Source: Arachis hypogaea (lineage: Eukaryota > Streptophyta > Magnoliopsida > Fabales > Fabaceae). From it: a stretch of 64,000 nt of DNA. The position numbers and the translations under genes are program-made. The stretch covers positions 26,945,427 to 27,009,426 of the forward strand of contig NC_092052.1 in NCBI RefSeq assembly GCF_003086295.3. The letters run 5' to 3'. A model generated the notes under the pieces. It did not search any database, had not been told where the DNA came from, and saw only the letters and a program-made list of their open reading frames with translations. This document shows, in pieces, positions 1 through 12,747 of this stretch (the stretch's first letter is position 1; every line of letters starts with the position of its first letter).

Positions 1-1749
1 ATTGAATAAATATTGATACCCTTTACTTTCTCTTGGTTTAAGCATGAGGACATGCTTGGTTTAAGTGTGGGGAGGTTGATAAACCCCATTTGTAGGGTTT
101 ATCTTGTGCTTGATTTAGGGTATTTTATAACCTTTTACCCACATTTATCCAATAAAATAGCATGATTTTATAACTTCTCCTTTAATTGTGCTTAAGAGTG
201 AAAACATGCTTTTTAGGACCTAGAATAGCTAAATTTAATTCACCATGATTCCATTAGATGCCTTAATATGTTTGTTAAGTGATTTCAGATTTAGGAGGCA
301 AAGATTGGATCAAGAGAATGAAGGAAAAGCATGTAAAAATGGAGAACTCATGAAGAAATGAAGGAATCGCAAAAGCTGTCAAGCCGACCTCTTCGCACTT
401 AATCGACCATAACTTGAGCTACAGAGGTCCAAATGATGCGGTTCTAGTTGCGTTGGAAAGCTAATATCCGGGGCTTCGAAATGATATAAGATTTGCAATA
501 GTTGCACCGAGCATAAGGGCTCGCACATGCACTGTACGCATGAGCACCAATTTGCACGAAATTCATTAAATGCAAATTCATGGCCAGCGAATTCTAAAGC
601 CTTGTGGGCCCAACCCAACTCATTTCTGATGCTATTTAACCCAAGGATTGAAGAGGAATGAGATATCTAGTCATTAGTTTTAGTTTTATTTTAGTTTTAT
701 CATGCTTTAGTTAGTTTCTAGAGAGAGAAGTTCTCTCTTCTCTCTAGGATTAGGATTAGGTTTTAGATCTAGATCTAGCTCTTCTTCTCCTCTTCTAATT
801 TTTCTTTTTCTTCCCTAATTGTCCTCTTGTAGTTGTAGAATTCTTCTTCTCTTGTAATTCTTTTGTATTGTTAGTTGTAGTTTATGAATTTTCTTTTATA
901 GATCTACATCTCTTCTTCAATGCAATTGGTAAGTTCTTTGTTGTTCCATAATTGTTTTCCTTTTTATTGTTGATCTCTTGCTATTCTAGTTAGATATCTC
1001 TTTAATTCTTGCAATTCATGTTGTTTACTTTTATTGCCTTCTATGTGTTTGTTAAAATGCTTCTTTTAGTTATGAGTTTACTTTTCTATTATTTTGCCTT
1101 TCTATTGTTAATCTCTTACTTTTATAGTTGTAGATTCCTTTAATTCTTGCAATTTACTATGCTTTTCTTTTATGCCTTCCAAGTGTTTGATGAAATGCTT
1201 GGTTGGATTTTAGAGTAGATTTTAGTGCTCTTGCTTGGGAAGGTAACTTAGGAACTCTTGAGTTACTAATGTCCAAGTGATTGACGATTGGGAGCCATTA
1301 ACTCTAGATCTCACTAATTGATTTGGTGGAAAACTAGGACTTATGGACTTGGATTAACATAGCTCATTTGACTTTCTTTTATTAGTTAGAGGATGACTTA
1401 ATGGGGTTGATCCTTGCCAATTCTCATGTTGTGGTTAGTGATTAGGATAGAGATCCTTGACCACCAAACCTTGCCAAGTCCTTTTTAGCTATTAGTTTAA
1501 TTCATTGCCATTTACTTTTATTGTTTCTTATCAAAAACCCCAAAACATGCTTCATAACTAATAACAAGACACTTTATTGTAATTCCTAAGGAGAACGACC
1601 CGAGGTTCAATACTTCGGTTTATAGATTTTAGGAGTTTGTTTTAGTGACAAATAAAATTTTTGTATGAAAGGATTAATGTTGGTTTAGAAACTATACTTG
1701 CAACGAGAATTTATTGTAAATTCTAAACCACACAAAAATCTTCTCATCA
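1..1749 (+). mobile_element. 3' end and 3' LTR of a Ty3-type retrotransposon
   Basis: A purine-rich tract (positions 66-75, GTGTGGGGAGG-like) lies directly before an LTR that starts TGATAAACC at 77 and ends ...CTCATCA at 1749 (1,673 bp, TG...CA ends). This order, polypurine tract then LTR, marks the 3' end of a plus-strand element whose body lies left of the window. The same LTR type recurs at 55483-56918 (plus) and, reversed, at about 15896-17276. The first of these is followed by a tRNA-Asp-type primer site, so the group is Athila/Tat-like. No protein is encoded in this part. Confidence 0.8.
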
Positions 1750-3490
1750 GTCCACTTGGTCGTCTTTCCGTTGCTACCTGCTCACTCTCTCCACCGATGG
1801 AGCTCCCCTGTTTGTAGTAATAGCATGAATCAAATTAACAACAGCGAAGTAAACTTGTTAAAATACTAAGCCGTTAAAACGTGCTTACCCTTGGCGGCGC
1901 CGAATCCTTTCGTCCACGCTTTTGTGGTGCTTTTTTTCTCGATTTTCTCCTTTCAGATTGCGGTGACCGGCCTTTTATGTCTTCACCTTTCCGCTGTCTA
2001 GTCATGAGGCGGCCCAGATTTAAGAAATGAAGAGAGTCATTGACCTTAGTCAAACCCCCAAGCATCACCAACACAAAAACCAGAAACAAAAAAAAAACCA
2101 TTCACATCTTAAATACACGGGGTCAACCACAACTACCTAGCACATCTGAAACTGGAAAAACATATTTAGAAACAACCAAATAGCAAACATAAGAAACATC
2201 TTGAGTCCTCTCGAAAGCAGCATCCACTTACATACTGGCATAAAGTAACCGATTACCAGAGAGAAATGAGTACCTCGAATATAATATATTGCGCCTTCTT
2301 TTCTAGCCTCTCCGAGGTCTACGCAGCTAGCCATGGCTTAGCCTCATGACGGTTGTCGAGCTGGCCGTATTGCAACCACTGAAAATAGAGGACCTGCACA
2401 AAGGATGGTTACCGGTTATGTTCTACATGAAGGAAAAACAGTTTGAATATATTCTTAAGTTGAATAGTTAGCACCAGATATGGTTCAAGATGGTAAAAGG
2501 TTAGAAAGCAATGGGGGAAAGTCTTTGGCATTCAGAAAAATGACTTAACAAGTAGTAGGGTAAAAAAAGAAAAGGAGAATCAGTTTTGGCCATTCATTGC
2601 AGGACCAATAATATAAACTTTTTGAATGGGAAAGACATATTACATAAAAGACAAAAACTATCTAATCAGTTCAAAAAAAAAAACACGGATGTCCACTTAG
2701 ATAATCATCCACATCGCTACCAATAGATTGAGTTAAAACTCCAACAAACCTTTCCAAAAAATCTCTTTTTGATGCTGCAATTTTAAATAACCACATTCAG
2801 ACAAAAGTTTAATTTAAAACAAAAAAATAAACTTAATTATAACTAACTTTTTTCTTACAAAACACCCATTACACAAGGAAGAACATCAGCTAACGTATAC
2901 AAGAGATATATAGCAAGGCACATAGAACTAGTGACATGAAATATTCAGCTGAAATCATAAGCTGAAACATCTAAAATTAGTCAACAAAAATGCAAGTAAT
3001 TCAGCAACATATCGGTACTAGTGCCTGAACTCTCGAAACTAATGCATAGGAAATTAATTTTCTACAAGTTATGTTCTACATAAAAAAATAGCATACTGAA
3101 TTTACTAATAGTCATTACGTCCTACCAGCATGACGAAGATGCAACCTTCACAAATTTTGTTCCCTTTCAGCTTATACTTCTCGGTTGCCATGTTGAACCA
3201 CTTTAGAGTTTACAACAGCCAGTTGAATCTTCGTGGATCAAAAACATCTAAGACGGGGTAGATGTGCCATGGCGAAATTACCTGTTGAGTGGTGGGGTAC
3301 AGGAACATTTTTATTACCACCAGTAAAAAATATCTCCTGAACTCCATTCTATCTTATTCTGTTGCCATTGGACAGTTGTAAACTAAATCCCAGAGTTCAG
3401 TTATTGTCTGTCTATAGAACCTCTTTTTGATAGTCACGTGGCAGGGATTACTGTCATCCAGGGATGGGAATGGATCGCCTACAACATGTT
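1750..3490. other. Non-coding stretch with two short unrecognised minus ORFs
   Basis: Short minus-strand ORFs at 1874-2101 and 2137-2334 have no motif I recognise. They lie downstream, on the minus strand, of the mobile-domain-like fragment at 3497-3829 and could be later exons of the same decayed transposon gene. Nothing else is supported here. Confidence 0.3.
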
Positions 3491-3496
3491 CATGTG

Positions 3497-3829
3497 TTAG
3501 TGCATGGTGATATATCTATACCCAAAGATATTTGTGCCAATACGCTTACGCCACACTAGGTAATTAAGATAGCAAAACTTACCTCGAGACGGAATGCCAA
3601 AAACCCTCCCGATTAACTCGGCATTGAGGCGGATGTTTCCAATGTCGAGTATAAAAGTTCTTGGCTTCACTTGATATGACTCGACCAGGTGAACCATGAT
3701 GGCTTGCTTCACCGACCAATTTGGAACAAGCCTCAAGAATCCGAATCTGATCTCATCAATCTCCGCAAGCTTCTCAATGGAGTTGTTTTTAAATAGCGTG
3801 CTCATCATGTCATGTATGTAGCTGGGCAA
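3497..3829 (-). pseudogene. Fragment of a Ulp1-TE / plant mobile-domain-like protein
   Basis: A 110-codon ORF starts MPSYIHDMMSTLF and contains FGFLRLVPNWSVKQAIMVHL (residues about 29-48) and ELIGRVFGIPSRG (about 71-83). This order (a conserved basic/hydrophobic helix region, then 'IGRVFGIPSRG') is what I know from the N-terminal part of large legume transposon proteins that carry a C-terminal Ulp1 (C48) peptidase or plant mobile domain. No peptidase motif is present, and the ORF runs into unrelated sequence after SRG, so this is one exon or a broken piece. Family placement is from memory of the motif pattern and is moderate at best. Confidence 0.45.
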
Positions 3830-4008
3830 GTATCACGACTCTAACAATTTTTGTTAATTGTAACACTAGCTGTAAGTCACACATAAGATCATGTGGAATA
3901 TTAAAATGAGAATGGTAGACATCATTTTACCTTTTTTTCCATGTTGGTTGGCTTTTCTGCAAAATAATCCTGCTGCGGTTTCACAAGAAACAGCCCCGAA
4001 TCCTTTAA

Positions 4009-5823
4009 TGGATACTGCATACAAAGATCAGAGGCAACATCAAAAGAGTTCTCAATTAAACATGGTTGATGATGCTATACGAAACTCATATCAATTAATA
4101 CCATATTAAACCAAAATTAGAAGCAGTATATATCAAATTGCACGAGGTTCATTTTTAAACACATGCAAAATTAGAGTAGATGTTCAGCATGAATAGAAAA
4201 CTGCCTGAAGAGAGTCTTAAGTTACACAGATTGCATCAAGTGTGCATTCCAGGGTATAAAGGGTTGGAAAGCAAATAGGTAAATTTGCATATATAAAACA
4301 TGATTTAACAAGCAGTAAGCTACAAGACGGGTAGTAGAAATGATTTCAGAGTTCCAAATAAATTGACTCTTGGATCATGAGTAAGGACCAAAATTAAGTT
4401 CAACCAAAATTAGACTAAATTTAATATAATTTCATCATCCAAAATCCAAACCACTATTCAGAGCACATGAATAATCAATCTCCAATCATATTCAATATAG
4501 CAAAATCCAACTCCCAATAACAACATCTTTCGCTCTCTAATTTTTGAATCATCCATTCGCTAGTTACAGCAATTTAACAACATCCAACAACTTAGCAAAA
4601 GTAAACCACTTCGACTACAACCATAGTTCCTGAACCTAAGCATAGATTACAAAACAAAATTAAACCATTTCTAATTTTATGTTCTTGGTAATTAATAAAC
4701 TCCAATAGATGTTGTAAAACCTCCAACAAATCTTACCCAGAAAATCGAATTTTCTTGCTGGAATTTTATATAATCAGGTACAGACCCAAGTTCAATTAGA
4801 AAAAAAAAACATACTTACCAGTGATCACGCTTTTGCGAAACTCCTAAACCATAAAAATATGCAGCTGATATTTATCAAAAGGACCAGTGATTCACCAAGA
4901 TTATAGTACCTGAAAATGGATACTGCATACAAAGATCAGAGGCAATATCAAAAGAGTTCTCAATTAAACATGGTTGATGATGCTATACGAAACACATATC
5001 AATTAATACCATATTAAACCAAAATTAAAAGCAATATATATCAAATTGCACGAGGTTCATTTTTAAACACATGCAAAATTAGAGTAGATGTTCAATATGA
5101 ATAGAAAATCGCCTGAAGAGAGTCTTAAGTTACACAGATTGCATCAATTGTGCGTTCCGGAGTATAAAGGGTTAGAAAGCAAACAGGTAAATTTGCATAT
5201 AGGAAACATGATTTAACAAGCAGTAAGTTACAAGACGGGTAGTAAAAACGATTTCAGAGCTCCAAATAAATTGACTCTTGAATCATGAGTAAGGACCAAA
5301 ATTAAGTTCAACCAAAATTAGACTAAATTTAATATAATTTCATCATCCAAAATCCAAACTACTATTAAGAGCACAGCAACAATCAATCTCCAATCACATT
5401 CAATATAGCAAAATCCAACTGCCAATAACAACATCTTTTGTTCTCTAATTTCTGAATCATCCATTCGCTAGTTACAGCAATTCAACAACATCCAACAACT
5501 TAGCAAAGGTAAACCACTTCGACTACAACCATAGTTCCTGAACCTAAGCATAGATTACAAAACAGAATTAAACCATTTCTAATTTTATATTCTTGGTAAT
5601 TAATAAACTCCAATAGATATTGTGAAACCTCCAACAAATCTTACCCAAAAAATCAAATTTTCTTGCTGGAATTTTATATAATCAGGTACAGACCCAAGTT
5701 CAATTAGAAAAAAAATACATACTTACCAGTGATCACGCTTTTGCGAAACTCCTAAACCATAAAAACATGCAGCTGATATTTATCAAAAGGATCAGTGATT
5801 CACCAAGATTATAGTACCTGAAC
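4009..5823. repeat. Tandem duplication, 2 x about 908 bp
   Basis: Two head-to-tail copies, 4009-4916 and 4917-5823, align over their whole length with scattered substitutions and small indels. Both begin TGGATACTGCATACAAAGAT and end ATTATAGTACCTGAA. The block has no convincing coding frame. It lies between the mobile-domain fragment and a GC-rich ORF, so it is probably intronic or internal sequence of a decayed transposon. Confidence 0.85.
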
Positions 5824-5884
5824 TATACAACATAAAAGAAACCTTCAATCCCTAAAATTTAACTGGAAACACTACAACAACACC

Positions 5885-6289
5885 ATGTCCAAATCCCTTT
5901 TCAAAACATGCAGAGGAAATCATAAGAAACATCTAAATACTTACCAATTAGTTGGAGCAGTGGAAGTCCAATGGTGTTCGGCCGAGCTGCACCAGGAGGC
6001 TTCAATGGCACCGCTAACACCGGCATGCAGCAGCAGCGGCGCGCCCTCCGTGATGAGAAGACCCTACTCGCTCGACACACCTGGGTGGGAGCCCGTGACC
6101 GCGACCGAGGTTGGTGAAGCTACAAGGGGACGGGGGAGTCGCGCCATTCTGGAACAGTGCGTGGAGGCGCGATGCGCAGAGGCGCGGGGGGAGGCGTCGC
6201 GGCGTCCGAAGAAGACAGGGAAGAGGTTTGTCCAACGCTCCCGGAATCGTGGCACGGCCGTAGATGGTTTTCAAAATATGGTGCGGTAA
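5885..6289. other. GC-rich stretch with unrecognised overlapping ORFs
   Basis: The base composition jumps to GC-rich (about 6000-6260) in an AT-rich setting, and ORFs are open on both strands (134 codons plus, 86 codons minus). Overlapping open frames on both strands are expected from GC-rich DNA and are not evidence for a gene. The block could be the first exon or 5' end of a decayed minus-strand element. No domain was recognised. The following 6300-6760 is AT-rich with no feature seen. Confidence 0.25.
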
Positions 6290-6763
6290 AACGGTGAAAG
6301 GAAATGGTAGGGTTTTGGGGAGGGTGATTTTGGTTTATCCTTGGTCAATTTTGGGGTGATGCTGAAGTGAATTAGGCTTTTGGATCCCAACCCAAGAGCA
6401 TTTGGCTAGTTTTTTGCTGGAATCATCTTGATTTTCTAGCATTGTTATAATTTTACTAATTAGTTCAATGTGCTTCCCTCTCAATCTATTTTATTCGCAT
6501 TATGAAGGTTTTATCACATAGTTTTTCGTCTTTATGTATTTCATATAAAATGAATTTTTAATATAATTTAAGGGATTAATAACCATATTTAGACAATTTA
6601 ATTTTTATGTACCCTCAATATAAGAGAATTTTACAAAACTTTTCAACCTGTGTGTTCATGTATTGTTATATAAATAAAAGTGACCAATATTTTTAAATCA
6701 AATATTTAAAAAATTACTTCACAATACATAAGATGTGATCACTCGAGCCTGTGTTTAGTTAAT

Positions 6764-7286
6764 TGTCACGGTCTTGAATACACTCCATTGAACTTACTCG
6801 ACCTTTTGAACTAGGACTAAGTCAGCCTAACCTTCAATATTTAGCAAAGAAGCTAATAACACAAGAGAAAGGAAGTTTTGATGGAAAGAATACTTTATTA
6901 CTCAAGTGTTTGTTACAAATGACTCACACACTCAAACTCTAACTCTGACTCCCTATTTATAACCATCCACCTCCTCAATGGATAGTTAGGATTAAATTTA
7001 CTGAACGATCCAGATTGATCATCCAAAATCTTCACTATAAATATCTATTCTACCATATTTCTCTAAATACTTCTAGATTATTTCATACTACTCTTCATAT
7101 TCTTATATACATCCACACTCTTTTAGAATACTCTACAATATTTTAGAGTCTTCTAAAATCTTCTAGAGTATTCTGGGATCTTCTAGAACATTTTAGAATA
7201 TTCTGGAACCATTTAAAACATTCTCAAATACCCTAAAAAATTATATAAACACCATTAAATATAACTTTCTAAAATTTAGCGTGATA
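6764..7286 (-). mobile_element. Probable solo LTR with heat-shock-type promoter
   Basis: Read on the minus strand, the block starts TATCACGC at 7286 and ends CCGTGACA at 6764, which are imperfect inverted ends of the TGTCACG type. Inside, in order on the minus strand, are a heat-shock-element array (7208-7181), a TATAAATA box near 6960 and an AATAAA signal near 6895. This is the layout of an LTR promoter and polyadenylation region. No matching second LTR, primer site or target duplication was found, so the boundaries are provisional. Confidence 0.4.
7181..7208 (-). promoter_or_regulatory. Six-module heat-shock-element array
   Basis: The sequence alternates TTCnnGAAnnTTTnnGAAnnTTCnnGAA. These are six contiguous 5-bp modules, of which only one (TTT for TTC) deviates from the plant HSE consensus. 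It sits about 220-250 bp upstream of a TATA-like box on the minus strand in a probable LTR, comparable in layout to heat-activated copia LTRs such as Arabidopsis ONSEN. Activity is inferred. Confidence 0.55.
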
Positions 7287-7644
7287 ATGTTTATGTTTCA
7301 TTTGACCTTAGGCCCTCTCCATAAACCCGCAAAGAAAAAAGAGGTTAAAATTTAACTACAACTCAGCAATTCTGTTGGGGTTTTTTCTTTTTCTAATATT
7401 AAAGTTTGTTACACAAGTATTTATCCAGTTACATACCATAATTAGCTTTTTTGCTCTGTTATTTTTAATTACTATTTTTTTGAAACAAAGGAAGCTCAAC
7501 ACATGAGAGTGGAGCATAAAACAAACATAAACAGAAGAAAATCTAAAAACAAAAGGTAACAATCCTATGTCATCTCCGGCATTGCCATCAACAACCAGTA
7601 GGATCAATACTAGTACACTCCTTATAGCTCAAAAACGTCCTGTT

Positions 7645-9165
7645 TTATATGACACCAACATTAACCTCTTGATTGTTGAAGATCCTATTATTGCGTTCTA
7701 ACCAGACGTTCCAAATAACCGCAAAAAACCCAACCAGCCACCTCTTCTGCTCCTCTTTTCTATTTGGCGTTCCATTCCAACTCTCAAACAAGCCTTTAAT
7801 GCTTCCTAGGACAGCCCAATCTTTGTGAAAACATCTCAACCAGACGCACCACACCTGCCATGTAAACTCACAAAACACAAACAAACGATGAACACACTCG
7901 ATTTCCTTTTTACACAAGACACAGATACTATCATGTTGTTGAAGTATGCCTAATCTACTCAACCTTTCTTTAGTATTCACTCTTCCTACTAAAACAAACC
8001 AACCAAACAGCTCGACTCTAGTCGGAACCAACCCTTTCCAAATCGCACTTGTGAAGCTATAACTCGTAATCTCCTCCGAAAGATTCTCAGATTGCAACAC
8101 CTGCAAAAAAGAGTTAGTAGAAAAAATACCTTTATTATCAAATTTCCAAACAAGATTATCCTCTCTGTCAGCTGATAGTTTCACTGGTCTTAATCTCTCA
8201 TGAAGTTGGTGCGCTAGTTCCAACTCCCATTGAAACAATTCTCTCCTCCAATGGAAATTTCAAATCCACTTTAACCCATCCCAGAACCCACAATCCCCTA
8301 TCACAGATCCTTGTTGGTTTGAAACAGAGAAGAGCCTTGGAAAACTCGCTTTCAGAGGACCACCATGGACCCAATTATCTTCCCAGAAACATGTTCTACG
8401 CCCATTTCCAACTTCCATTGTCAGCCCACTCATCATTTTTTCTTTTACCCGCTGTTCCTTTATATTCAACTGACAGATGTCTTTCCAGGGGCTACCCTTT
8501 ACTGGTAGAGTCTGACTAGAAAGCATAACCTGAGGATTCAAATTGTTACAGGAGCATACAATCTTCTTCCATAACGGACAATCTTCCTTGGAGAACCGCC
8601 ACCACCACTTAAACAGCAGTGCTGTGTTCCTGAGCACTGCATCCCCAACCCCTAACCCTCCAGCCTTCTTAGGAGCCTGAACCATTTCCCACTTCACTAA
8701 AGGTATACCGTTGTTACCATCCTCCTTACACCACAGGAATCTCCTCTTTAAGGCAATCAACTTGTCAGCGACCGCCTTCGCCATCTTGTACAAGCTAAGG
8801 TAATAAACCGGCAGGCTATTCAACACCAATTTAATAAGAACTAGCTTGTCTGCTTTATTTAGAACCTTCGCTTTCCATAAGCTGAGATTCGCTTCCACCT
8901 TATCTATGACCGGTTTCCAAGTCTTCACCAAATGCGGGTTCGCTCCTAGAGAAATCCCGAGATACCTCTCAGGTAAAATAAACAGCTTGCTTGCACTCTA
9001 GAAGGCCACACACATGTTCCACCCACTCCTGCTCACAATTAACTGAGATGAGATTCGACTTATCAAAGTTAATGCTCAGACCCGACATCAGCTCAAAACA
9101 CCGCAGCAACCTCTTATAATTCACAATTGTCTCTGTCTCCGGAGGACAAACCTCTCCCGGAATCG
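7645..9165 (-). pseudogene. LINE (non-LTR) retrotransposon ORF2, 3' part
   Basis: Minus-strand frames at 9165-8940, 8931-8260 and 8238-7645 together give the downstream part of a plant LINE ORF2. The first carries CPPETETIVNYKRLL and LSINFDKSNLISVN from the end of the reverse transcriptase. The second has the thumb-like region with KMAKAVADKLIALKRRFLW, and the third has the zf-RVT domain with CVLCKKEIECVHRLFVFC. The catalytic FADD region and everything upstream are missing, because homology stops just after where FADD should be. Stops and a frameshift near 8250 and 8935 break the frame. This is a typical 5'-truncated dead LINE. It follows the probable solo LTR directly. Confidence 0.85.
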
Positions 9166-9836
9166 TGACAGCAAACCTCTTATAATCCTATTTTAATTAC
9201 TATTATATTCAACATCTTAAGCATGTATTGATAAAATTAAATAACCCTCCCCCTCCCCTCCTTTTATTTCTTATTTTTAATAAGTTGTCATGTCTTAAGA
9301 GTTAAGATGTTTGAACTTTGAATCCCCTCCAACACAAAAGCAAACTTTGATTTTGTAAGAGTCCTATTTGTTCGCAGGAGCAAAAAATGGTGCAACTTAC
9401 ATGAATTGCACAACTTGACTAACTCAACCCAAAGCCATCTCCATTATTTGTTTTCCATCGTCACCACGCACACAACTACACACTATCTTTATCACATAAT
9501 AATAATAAGAAAATATTATCAAATTTATCAACATTCTTTGACCCTTACCACTGAGTACAGAGGCAGGCGTCGAGTTGTCCTTTCAAATCAAGCTAAGCAT
9601 ACTAATAATTGAAAATATCTATCATGTAAAAAAAATTATACTATTATTTATATATTATTAGAAAAAAAATAAAAAATCCCAATTCATTTCACTAATTATT
9701 CTTTTAAATTCTGAAAAAAAATATTTTAATTTTTTTATGCTTTTAAAAGTAAAATATATTTTATTTTTTAAATATTAAAAAAATAATTAAGATGATATAT
9801 TAGAATTTACAATCAGTACACTTATTAAAAATATTA
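9166..9836. other. AT-rich intergenic DNA
   Basis: Low-complexity AT-rich sequence. A short plus ORF at 9406-9612 has no recognisable content. No feature supported. Confidence 0.4.
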
Positions 9837-9845
9837 TTGTTTTTA

Positions 9846-10150
9846 GGTTTAATTATTCTGTCGGTCTCTATAGTTTTGTGAAATTTTTAATTAGGTTCCT
9901 ATACTTTTTTCTTTTTAATTGGGTCTCTGCACCAATTTTTTTTTTCAATTAAGTCCCTCTTAGTAGTAATTGGTTTAATTTTATAGGATCCAACTAAAAA
10001 AAAGAATTGGTACAGGGACCTAAATAAAAAAAAAATGTAAGGACTCAATTAAAAAAAAATTGGTGTCAGGACTCAATTAAAAGAAAAAAAAGTATAGAGA
10101 CCTAATTGAAAATTTTGCAAAACTATAGGGACCAGCAGAATAATTAAACC
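9846..10150. mobile_element. MULE-type MITE with exact 9-bp target duplication
   Basis: A 305-bp element starts GGTTTAATTA and ends TAATTAAACC. The two halves are near-complete inverted repeats, so the element can fold on itself. It is flanked by perfect 9-bp copies TTGTTTTTA (9837-9845 and 10151-10159), the length made by Mutator-like transposases. It has no coding sequence. A longer relative with the same ends sits in an intron of the NOP2 gene (26320-27532). Confidence 0.9.
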
Positions 10151-10626
10151 TTGTTTTTATTCTGACAAGTCTGTCAAATTGCTCTGTGAAATTCAAATAA
10201 CTCTCAATTTAGATCGTTATCTCTATAAGACAAACTCTTAATTTTATTCAATTTGACTTATTATTCTTTCTTTTTTAAAATTTTTTTTCGTTTTTCGACC
10301 ATACACCATTACATAAATACCTTTAGTATTATTTTAAAAAATTTTTACCTTTTATTATACTATTCTACTTTTAGACATCTTTATATTTTATTTTTCAATA
10401 ATTAATAAAATATAACCTACTACTTTTGGGGAAAAAAAAGCTAAGCATCCCAGGACTTCACAAAATCACAAGTCCACTGTCATTAGGGATGAAAAAAATC
10501 CGTTACCCACGTATATACGTAGGAATTATCACGAAAAAATTAATAGAGATTCGTAAAATTTTTAAATTGGGACGGGACGGGGATTGAGTTATTCATTCCA
10601 TAGAAATTCGCAAAATTCTTGCAAAA

Positions 10627-10628
<2 letters not shown>

Positions 10629-10671
<43 letters not shown>
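10629..10671. repeat. (AT)n microsatellite
   Basis: About 21 uninterrupted AT dinucleotides. They lie inside AT-rich sequence with G-rich 'gggacgggacgggg' remnants (10565-10580) of a further small repeat. Confidence 0.95.
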
Positions 10672-10674
<3 letters not shown>

Positions 10675-10870
10675 TAAATAATCATAATTCATTTGATTTT
10701 AATTTATATGTTAAAAATTTTATTTGTATGTTATTATATTAAATTTGTGTTTGAATTGTATTTTATTTGATCTATTTGATTAAATTGTATAAAATTTTAT
10801 TATGGTTGTGTAATTTTTTTAAAAATTATTTAAAATTTAATTATATCCAATTATCTATGGATACCCGTAG

Positions 10871-12747
10871 GTAGGGTTGGAAATGAATCGAATTGAGCCG
10901 AGTTAGACCAAGCTCAAACTCAAGCTCGACTCATAAAAATTGAACTTGGCTCATGACTCGACTTATTAACAAGTGAGCCTATTTCTTAAATTCAAGCTCA
11001 ACTCACCAAAAGGACACAAGTTGGCTCGAACTTACGAGTTGGCTCAAATAACAGAATATAATTTATAATTTTATATTAACAAATTATATATATATATATA
11101 TATTAAAAAAGTTAATTTTATATATTGACTATCTATTAATTATAAATTTTTTATTCATGTCCTATATCAAAATTATATATAAAAAATGACTATAAAATTT
11201 GATACGTGCTTCAAATGTTCGTGATATGAAGAGTTCAAGTGTTATTTAGAAGATATTAGTTTACATTTTTAGATTATTTTAATTTAATGTATTTTGATTT
11301 TGTTTATTTAATTACTAGATTGGCCTTATGTGTATGGGCTTTAGGGTTTTCTTTATTTTAACCTAATAAGAGGTTATAAATACCTCCTTAGCTATTGTAG
11401 TCATAATATAGAATGATTTAGAGGTTTTGAAAACCTTTTTTTGGTTTCACGATGAAATCTTGGTATGAACAATTGAGGTTGAGGAGTCCCTCTCTTGTTG
11501 CATCGGGGAATTGAGTAGAAGGTTGAGGAGTCCCTTCGATTCAATTCCCAAACTATGGCGTTGACAAGTTAGGTTGAAGAGTCCCTTTCTTGTTGCGTCA
11601 AGAAATTGGGTAGAAAGTAGAGTGATTCTCTTTGTACTCAATTTCGACCTATACTTTTTGTTTTTATTTCAATTTTAATGTATCTTTTCTATTCAATTTT
11701 AATTATTGTCTTGTTTATCTTTTTATTTCTTTATCATTTGGTATCAGAGGTCATGTATTAGATTAATTCTTATTAATCTATATTTATTCTTCTTTTATCA
11801 TAAAAAAAAGAGTCCAGTATTTATCGCGTCTTTCTTTTTGTTTTTGTGTTCTTGTTTTCGTTTGCGTTTTATTATTGTTTAAAAAAAAGCATAAAATGAA
11901 AAAGAAAAAAAAAATTATCTTCCTTATAGTTATTGTCCTTTTCATATATTTTTTTCCACCTACAAGATTCAAGGACGAATCTTTTTTGAAGAGGAAGAGA
12001 ATAATACGTGCTTCAAATGTTCGTGATATGAAGAGTTCAATTGTTATTTAGAAAATATTAGTTTACATTTTTAGATTATTTTAATTTAATGTATTTTGAT
12101 TTTGTTTATTTAATTACTAGATTGGCCTTATGTGTATGGGCTTTAGAATTTTCTTTATTTTAACCTAATAAGAGGTTATAAATACCTCCTTAGCTATTGT
12201 AGTCGTAATATAGAATGATTTAGAGGTTTTGAAAACCTTTTTTTTGGTTTCACGATGAAATCTTGGTGTGGACAATTGAGGTTGAGGAGTTCCTCTCTTG
12301 TTGCATCGGGGAATTGAGTAGAAGGTTGAGGAGTCCCTTCGATTCAATTCTCAAACTATTGGCGTTGACAAGTTAGGTTGAAGAGTCCCTTTCTTGTTGC
12401 GTCAAGAAATTGGGTAAAAAGTAGAATGATTCTCTTTGTACTCAATTTCAATCTATTATTTTTTATTTTATTTTAATTTTAATGTATCTTTTTTTATTCA
12501 GTTTGAATCATTATCTTTTTGTTTATCTTTTATTTCTTTATCAAAATTTTAATATATATATATAATTGAGCTGGCTCAGGAACTAATAAGTTGAGTTTAT
12601 CTAAGTTTAAATTCGGCTAATTTAATTTATGAACTCAATTTCATGCTCAAATTCGACTCACCAACTCACAAGTTTAGCTTATCAAGCTATTAACGAGTCG
12701 AGCTCGAGGTGACTCCTCAAGCTGACTTAACTCACTTCCAATTCTAC
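10871..12747. mobile_element. Inverted-repeat element (hAT/MITE-like) hosting a TRIM
   Basis: The left end (GTAGGGTTGGAAATGAAT) and the reverse complement of the right end (GTAGAATTGGAAGTGAGT) agree at 14 of 18 bases. The similarity continues inward as repeated GAGCTCGA/AAGCTCGACTC words on both arms. The complete TRIM at 11200-12543 splits the element, so the original was about 530 bp. The target duplication is not clear, so the superfamily is left open. Confidence 0.6.
11200..12543 (+). mobile_element. Complete TRIM (miniature LTR retrotransposon)
   Basis: Two direct repeats, 11200-11736 and 12002-12543 (537 and 542 bp), are nearly identical and end ...TTTATTTCTTTATCA. Between them are only 265 bp. 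These hold a tRNA-Met-type primer site TGGTATCAGAGG (11739-11750) just after the first LTR and a purine tract GAAGAGGAAGAGAA (11988-12001) just before the second. The flanks carry an exact 5-bp target duplication AAATT (11195-11199 and 12544-12548). No protein is encoded, so movement depended on enzymes of another element. The first LTR starts TGATACG and the second TAATACG. Confidence 0.9.

Noticed and set aside
5885..6289. 134-codon plus ORF
   Set aside because: The opposite strand is equally open and no motif was found. GC-rich composition explains it.
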